From Lysobacterales bacterium (GTDB taxonomy: Bacteria; Pseudomonadota; Gammaproteobacteria; Xanthomonadales; Xanthomonadaceae), in the NCBI GenBank assembly GCA_019510195.1, contig JAEKKW010000015.1:1-33421 (forward strand): a stretch of DNA of 33,421 bases. The letters are read 5' to 3'. Made by a program: the position numbers and the translations under genes. The notes beneath the pieces were generated by a model. That model was not told where the DNA came from. It was given only the letters and a program-made list of their open reading frames with translations, and ran no database searches. Shown here one piece after another: positions 29,043 through 33,421 of the stretch (position 1 is its first letter; the number at the start of each line of letters is the position of its first letter).

Positions 29043-29527
29043 GCCTCTTGAGTCGCCGCGGCGAGGTCGACGTGGTGCAGGGTCGCCTGGCCGTGGCCGC
29101 GCATCGCCAGCAGATCCAGCCATTTGCCGAGAAAAATATTCATGCGCAGGCGATGATCGATGATCTCGCGCGGCGGCGGATACATCCCCACCACGTCCTG
29201 CCAGCGCCGGCCGACATGGCAATGGGTGGCTTCGGCCTGGCGCGCGTCGCGATACAGGCGCACGTAGGCGGAGGGATCGGGTTCGCCACTGACCGGATCG
29301 ATCACGGTGTAGGTCAACCGCAATTCGGTGGTGTAGCGGTGCTGTTCGAGGACGTCGAGGCGCAGGTCGAGGCCATCGTCGCCGTGCGACATGTAGCTGC
29401 CGGCGGGCAGGCGCGCCGGCGCCAGCAAGCGCGTGAGTTTGCAGTGATTCTCCGCATACAAACCCATCAGCAGCCCGAAGCGGCTGATCTGGGGAATGCG
29501 GATTGCGGGCGCATGGGCCAGGGCCAT
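29039..29527 (-). CDS. DUF1249 family protein (YqiB-like)
   Basis: Cytosolic protein of 162 residues and unknown function. The family signature FGLLMGLYAENHCKLTRLL lies near the N-terminus. A beta-rich part (GLDLRLDVLEQHRYTTELRLTYTV), then PDPSAYVRLYRDARQAEATHC and the end LRMNIFLGKWLDLLAMRGH also match the family. AAGG stands about 8 bases before the ATG. It lies 9 bases downstream of ppsR and shares its transcript. Its stop codon overlaps the tRNA promoter. Confidence 0.87.
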   Translation of the reverse strand: MALAHAPAIRIPQISRFGLLMGLYAENHCKLTRLLAPARLPAGSYMSHGDDGLDLRLDVLEQHRYTTELRLTYTVIDPVSGEPDPSAYVRLYRDARQAEATHCHVGRRWQDVVGMYPPPREIIDHRLRMNIFLGKWLDLLAMRGHGQATLHHVDLAAATQEA

Positions 29528-29536
29528 GGGATGACC

Positions 29537-30358
29537 TTAGTACATCTCGCGATTGATGCCCAGCGTTTCCAGCACGCGGCTGGAAATTTCCTCGATCGAG
29601 GCATGCGTGGTCGACAGCACCGGGATGTGCTCGGTCCGGAAGATCACGTCGGCGGCAGCGACCTCGCGGCGGCAGGTGTCCAGTTCGGCATAGCGCGAAT
29701 TGGGCCGGCGCTCCTGGCGGATCTGATGCAGGCGGTCGGGATCGATGGTCAACCCGAACAACTTTTGGCGATATTGGCGCAGGCGCGGCGGCAGGCGGTC
29801 GGTCTCGAGGTCATCGTCGGTCAATGGGTAGTTGGCCGCGCGCAAGCCATGATGAAGCGCAAGGTACACGCAGGTCGGCGTCTTGCCGGCGCGCGACACC
29901 CCGACCAGGATCACGTCGGCGTCGCTGTAGTCCACGCGCATGCCGTCATCGTGGGTCAGCGCGTAGTTCATCGCGTTGATGCGGCGATGGTACTGGTCGA
30001 AATCGACGATGCCATGGGCCTTGCCGACCCGCGGCTGGCGCTTGCGGCCCAGTTCCTGCTCCAGCGGCGCGATGAACGGCGCGAACACGTCGAGCATCAA
30101 CGCGCCACTGGTGGCGAGGATGCCGCTGAGGTCGTTGTCGACGCAGGAATTCACCACGATCGGCCGCAACCCGGCCTGCTCCCCCGCCTTGCGAATGAGG
30201 ATCGCGGCCTCGCGGGCCTTGTCCGGGGTATCGACGAACGGCAGGCGATCGGTGCGGAAATCGCGCGCGTCGAACTGGGTCAGCAGGCTGTGGCCAATGG
30301 TTTCGGCAGTGATGCCGGTGCCGTCGGATACGTAGAAGACCGGGCGGATGTCGGACAT
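29537..30358 (-). CDS. ppsR: PEP synthetase regulatory protein (bifunctional kinase / pyrophosphorylase)
   Basis: Controls PEP synthase by ADP-dependent phosphorylation of a Thr near its catalytic His, and by phosphate-dependent removal of that group. The 273-residue product has the family N-terminus [25 protein letters not shown], a P-loop [15 protein letters not shown] (about residue 153) and the C-terminal [24 protein letters not shown]. Size and motifs match E. coli YdiA/PpsR. The gene is divergent from ppsA, with 82 bp between the start codons. Confidence 0.95.
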   Translation of the reverse strand: MSDIRPVFYVSDGTGITAETIGHSLLTQFDARDFRTDRLPFVDTPDKAREAAILIRKAGEQAGLRPIVVNSCVDNDLSGILATSGALMLDVFAPFIAPLEQELGRKRQPRVGKAHGIVDFDQYHRRINAMNYALTHDDGMRVDYSDADVILVGVSRAGKTPTCVYLALHHGLRAANYPLTDDDLETDRLPPRLRQYRQKLFGLTIDPDRLHQIRQERRPNSRYAELDTCRREVAAADVIFRTEHIPVLSTTHASIEEISSRVLETLGINREMY

Positions 30359-30440
30359 GGGGCGGGCCGTCGATGAAAACGATTGCTAAAATAACCGGAT
30401 TGCCGCTCGGCACCCCCAAATCCCCGCCTGGAGCCATCCC
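30359..30440. promoter_or_regulatory. Shared ppsR/ppsA divergent promoter region
   Basis: An 82-bp gap with a single AT-rich patch (30380-30395). This includes TAAAAT at 30387-30392, a possible -10 for ppsA, and AT-rich sequence usable in the other direction. I see no good -35 box for either. The ppsA Shine-Dalgarno sequence TGGAG is at 30429-30433, 7 bases before the TTG start, and is the reason for choosing that start. Confidence 0.4.
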
Positions 30441-32819
30441 TTGACCGCCCTTGCCAACATCCTCTGGCTGAAAGACCTGCGCCTGTCCGACCTTGCCCAG
30501 GTGGGCGGCAAGAATTCATCGCTGGGAGAGATGATCGGCCAGCTGGCCGACCTCGGCGTCTCGGTGCCGGGGGGATTCGCCACCACCGCCGATGCGTTCA
30601 AGGCCTTCATCGCCCACAACGACCTGCACGCGCGCATCTACGACAAGCTGAAGACCATCGATGTCGACAACGTGCCCGCGCTGACCGCAGCCGGTGCAGA
30701 AATCCGCGCTTGGGTGATCGATGCCCCGCTGCAGCCCGATCTCGAAGCCGACATCCGCAGCGCCTACGCGCAGATGAGCAAGGAGGCCGGTTCCGCCGGT
30801 CTCGCCGTCGCCGTGCGCTCCTCCGCCACCGCCGAAGACTTGCCGGATGCCTCGTTCGCCGGCCAGCAGGAAACCTTCCTCAACGTGACCGGCGCCGATG
30901 ACGTGGTGCGCAAGGTCAAGGAAGTGTTCGCGTCGCTCTACAACGATCGCGCGATCGCCTATCGCGTGCACCACGGTTTCGCCCACGAGGACGTGTTCCT
31001 CTCCGCCGGCATCCAGCAGATGGTGCGCTCCGACGTCGGTGCAGCGGGCGTGCTGTTCACCCTCGACACCGAATCCGGTTTCCGCGACGTCGTCTTCGTG
31101 ACCTCGAGCTATGGCCTCGGCGAGATGGTGGTGCAAGGCGCGGTGAATCCCGATGAATTCTACGTCTACAAGCCGACGTTGAAGGCGGGCAAGCCGGCGA
31201 TCCTGCGCCGTGCGCTCGGCAGCAAGCAGTTGCGCATGGTCTATTCGGATACGCCCGGCGAACGCGTGCGCACCGAGGACACGCCGGTCGAATTGCGTTC
31301 GAAATTCTCGATCAGCGACGCCGACGTCGCCGAACTGTCGAAGCAGGCGCTGGTGATCGAACAGCATTACGGCCGCCCGATGGACATCGAATGGGGCAAG
31401 GACGGCAACACCGGCAAGCTCTACATCCTGCAGGCGCGTCCGGAAACGGTGAAGTCGCGAGCGAAAGCGACGCAGATCGAGCGTTACACCTTGGGCGAAC
31501 GCGGCCCGGTGCTGTGCGAAGGTCGCGCCATCGGCCAGAAGATCGGCGCCGGCACCGCCCGCGTGGTGCGTCGCCTCGAAGACATGAACAACGTGCAGCC
31601 CGGTGACGTGCTGGTCGCCGACATGACCGATCCCGACTGGGAACCGATCATGAAGCGCGCCTCGGCGATCGTCACCAACCGTGGCGGCCGCACCTGCCAC
31701 GCCGCGATCATCGCGCGCGAACTCGGCGTGCCCGCCGTCGTCGGCACCGGCAATGCGCTCGACACGATCGTTGACGGCCAACCGGTGACGGTCAGCTGCG
31801 CCGAAGGCGACACCGGCTACATCTACGAAGGCAACCTGCCCTTCGAGCGCACCACGACCGATCTCGGCAACATGCCGCCGGCGCCGATGAAGATCATGAT
31901 GAACGTGGCGAATCCGGAACGCGCCTTCGACTTCGGCCAGTTGCCGAACGCCGGCATCGGCCTGGCGCGCCTGGAAATGATCATCGCCAGCCACATCGGC
32001 GTGCACCCGAAGGCGTTGCTCGACTACGCCGGCCAGGACGCCGAGACCAAGAGGAAGATCGACGCGCGCATGGCCGGTTACGCCTCGCCGGTCGATTTCT
32101 ACGTCGATCGCCTTGCCGAAGGCATCGCCACCATCACCGCATCGGTCGCGCCGAACCCGGTGATCGTGCGCCTGTCCGACTTCAAGTCGAACGAGTACGC
32201 CAACCTGATCGGCGGCAGCAAGTACGAACCGCACGAAGAAAACCCGATGATCGGTTTCCGCGGCGCCTCGCGCTACGTCTCGCCGGATTTCGCCGACGCC
32301 TTCGCGCTGGAATGCCGCGCGGTGAAGCGCGTGCGCGAGGAGATGGGCCTCGACAACCTGTGGGTGATGATCCCGTTCGTGCGCACGCTGGGCGAGGGCC
32401 GCCAGGTGATCGAAGTGCTCGCGCGCAACGGCCTCAAGCAGGGCGAGAACGGGTTGAAGATCATCATGATGTGCGAAGTGCCGTCGAATGCGTTGCTGGC
32501 CGACGAATTCCTCGACATCTTCGACGGCTTCTCGATCGGCTCGAACGACATGACCCAGCTCACGCTCGGCCTCGACCGCGACTCCTCGATCGTCGCCAAC
32601 CTGTTCGACGAACGCGATCCCGCCGTCAAGAAAATGCTGTCGATGGCGATCCAGGCCGCGCGCGCCAAGGGCAAGTACATCGGCATCTGCGGGCAGGGCC
32701 CGAGCGACCATCCCGATCTCGCCCAATGGTTGATGGAGCAAGGCATCGAATCGGTTTCGCTGAATCCCGATACCGTGATCGATACCTGGCTGGCGCTGGC
32801 GAAGTCGAAAGCCGGCTGA
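30441..32819 (+). CDS. ppsA: Phosphoenolpyruvate synthase
   Basis: Makes PEP from pyruvate and ATP, giving AMP and phosphate, for gluconeogenesis. 792 residues from the TTG at 30441; TGGAG 7 bases upstream supports it. The N-terminal ATP-binding domain starts [16 protein letters not shown] and contains [26 protein letters not shown]. The phosphohistidine domain has [22 protein letters not shown] with His420, and Thr418 two residues before it as the expected PpsR target. The C-terminal PEP/pyruvate barrel has [40 protein letters not shown] and catalytic Cys750 in [14 protein letters not shown]. All key residues are present. Confidence 0.97.
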   Translation: MTALANILWLKDLRLSDLAQVGGKNSSLGEMIGQLADLGVSVPGGFATTADAFKAFIAHNDLHARIYDKLKTIDVDNVPALTAAGAEIRAWVIDAPLQPDLEADIRSAYAQMSKEAGSAGLAVAVRSSATAEDLPDASFAGQQETFLNVTGADDVVRKVKEVFASLYNDRAIAYRVHHGFAHEDVFLSAGIQQMVRSDVGAAGVLFTLDTESGFRDVVFVTSSYGLGEMVVQGAVNPDEFYVYKPTLKAGKPAILRRALGSKQLRMVYSDTPGERVRTEDTPVELRSKFSISDADVAELSKQALVIEQHYGRPMDIEWGKDGNTGKLYILQARPETVKSRAKATQIERYTLGERGPVLCEGRAIGQKIGAGTARVVRRLEDMNNVQPGDVLVADMTDPDWEPIMKRASAIVTNRGGRTCHAAIIARELGVPAVVGTGNALDTIVDGQPVTVSCAEGDTGYIYEGNLPFERTTTDLGNMPPAPMKIMMNVANPERAFDFGQLPNAGIGLARLEMIIASHIGVHPKALLDYAGQDAETKRKIDARMAGYASPVDFYVDRLAEGIATITASVAPNPVIVRLSDFKSNEYANLIGGSKYEPHEENPMIGFRGASRYVSPDFADAFALECRAVKRVREEMGLDNLWVMIPFVRTLGEGRQVIEVLARNGLKQGENGLKIIMMCEVPSNALLADEFLDIFDGFSIGSNDMTQLTLGLDRDSSIVANLFDERDPAVKKMLSMAIQAARAKGKYIGICGQGPSDHPDLAQWLMEQGIESVSLNPDTVIDTWLALAKSKAG

Positions 32820-32841
32820 TCGAGCAACCCGGGAGGCCGCC

Positions 32842-33421
32842 ATGTGGCTGCACCTGCTCCAACGGCACGATCTCGCCGGCTGGATCTGGTCCATTGCCAT
32901 CTTCATCGCGCACCTGCTGGTGGTCACGCGCGCCCTTACCCGCCCCAACCGTACGCCCGCCTCGCGCGTGGCGTGGGTGGCGGTGATCCTGTCGGTGCCG
33001 GCACTGGGCGTGATCGCCTACCTGCTGCTGGGCGAAACCAGCATCGGGCAGGCGCGGTTGCGGCGCCTGCGGCGCACCGAACGATTGCTGGAAACGCCCG
33101 GGGATGACGATGCCGCCGTCGATGTCACGCCGCGCATCAATGCATTGTTCGATCTCTGCCATTCGATCAACGGTTTCCGTCCGGTCGCCGGCAACCGCAT
33201 CGCGCTGCTCGGTCATGCAGATGCACCTGCCGATCAACCCATGCTCGATAGCCGGGCCGCGATCGATGCATTGATCGCCGACATCGGACAGGCACGGCAA
33301 CACGTCCATGTCGCTTTCTACATCTGGCTGGACGACGATGCCGGCGGCCGCGTCGCCGATGCCATGGCCGATGCAGCGAGGCGCGGCGTGCAATGCCGGG
33401 TGATGGTCGATGCGCTGGGAT
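32842..33421 (+). CDS. cls: Cardiolipin synthase / phospholipase D family protein (partial)
   Basis: Membrane phospholipid synthase that joins phosphatidyl groups. 193 residues are visible before the window ends. GGGAGG lies 5 bases before the ATG. There are two N-terminal transmembrane helices (about 12-32 and 43-66), the PLDc_N segment VPALGVIAYLLLGE, then the start of the first PLD domain (ARQHVHVAFYIWLDDDAGGRVADAMADAARRGVQCRVMVDALG). The first HKD catalytic motif would come just past the edge, so activity cannot be judged. The gene starts 22 bases after ppsA and may be read from the same transcript. Confidence 0.88.
   Translation, partial: MWLHLLQRHDLAGWIWSIAIFIAHLLVVTRALTRPNRTPASRVAWVAVILSVPALGVIAYLLLGETSIGQARLRRLRRTERLLETPGDDDAAVDVTPRINALFDLCHSINGFRPVAGNRIALLGHADAPADQPMLDSRAAIDALIADIGQARQHVHVAFYIWLDDDAGGRVADAMADAARRGVQCRVMVDALG

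Noticed and set aside
28701-29222. Extension of the second FKBP gene upstream through the tRNA region (467-codon frame).
   Set aside because: It would read through a terminator and two tRNA genes in the same orientation; the open frame is accidental.
30516-32948. Very long antisense open frames, e.g. opposite ppsA (810 codons), opposite GH92 (778), opposite kmo/sbcB (770) and opposite gdh (742).
   Set aside because: They mirror strong genes on the other strand, are rich in Arg, Ala, His, Asp and Val as expected of shadow frames in GC-rich DNA, and show no recognisable domain or start signal.

Overview
The window looks like a chromosomal segment of a high-GC gammaproteobacterium of the Xanthomonadaceae/Lysobacteraceae type. 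Supporting signs are a VirB7 lipoprotein with an extra N0/TcpQ-like domain as in Xanthomonas bacteria-killing T4SSs, kynurenine-pathway genes, methionine synthase split into two overlapping genes behind an ArsR-methyltransferase regulator, the giant (about 180 kDa) NAD-glutamate dehydrogenase, and ppsR/ppsA with a TTG start. Family assignments were made by reading the translations; no search was run.

Layout. (1) 1-1675, minus: start of a virB operon (virB7, virB8, virB9 cut by the window edge). A 201-bp divergent region separates it from (2) 1877-8136, plus: ACMSD, kynureninase, kynurenine 3-monooxygenase, exonuclease I, a DUF2461 protein and a DUF2939 protein, packed with overlaps. (3) 8140-18137, minus: acyl-CoA dehydrogenase, NAD-glutamate dehydrogenase, NAD kinase, exported GH92 mannosidase and a cN-I-type 5'-nucleotidase, in that transcription order. 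(4) 18262-23916, plus: ArsR/SAM-methyltransferase regulator, metH part 1, metH part 2, and a 5'-truncated AT3 acyltransferase. (5) 23924-28700, minus: two FKBP prolyl isomerases, UDP-glucose dehydrogenase, slyX, a DUF2058 protein and an outer-membrane beta-barrel-like protein. (6) 28764-30358, minus: terminator, tRNA-Glu, tRNA-Ala, a DUF1249 protein and ppsR. (7) 30441-33421, plus: ppsA and the start of a phospholipase D/cardiolipin synthase gene.

How they work together. The kyn operon degrades kynurenine through 3-hydroxykynurenine; ACMSD diverts the pathway away from quinolinate/NAD. PpsR is the bifunctional kinase/pyrophosphorylase that switches PpsA, and the two genes are divergent neighbours. 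The ArsR-methyltransferase protein probably senses the methyl cycle and controls metH; a promoter and a candidate operator are visible in front of it.

Most unusual observations. Two junctions look like deletion scars. At about 4095-4103 kynureninase loses its conserved C-terminal end and runs straight into a KMO gene lacking its normal start. At about 22947-22952 MetH loses its conserved C-terminal end and runs into an acyltransferase lacking its first segment. Both could be real deletions or assembly joins. The virB7 leader carries five GGA motifs, one in the Shine-Dalgarno sequence, which fits CsrA repression. I see no clearly novel defence or mobile system inside this window; the T4SS continues off the left edge. 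No stretch above 300 bases lacks an annotated feature.
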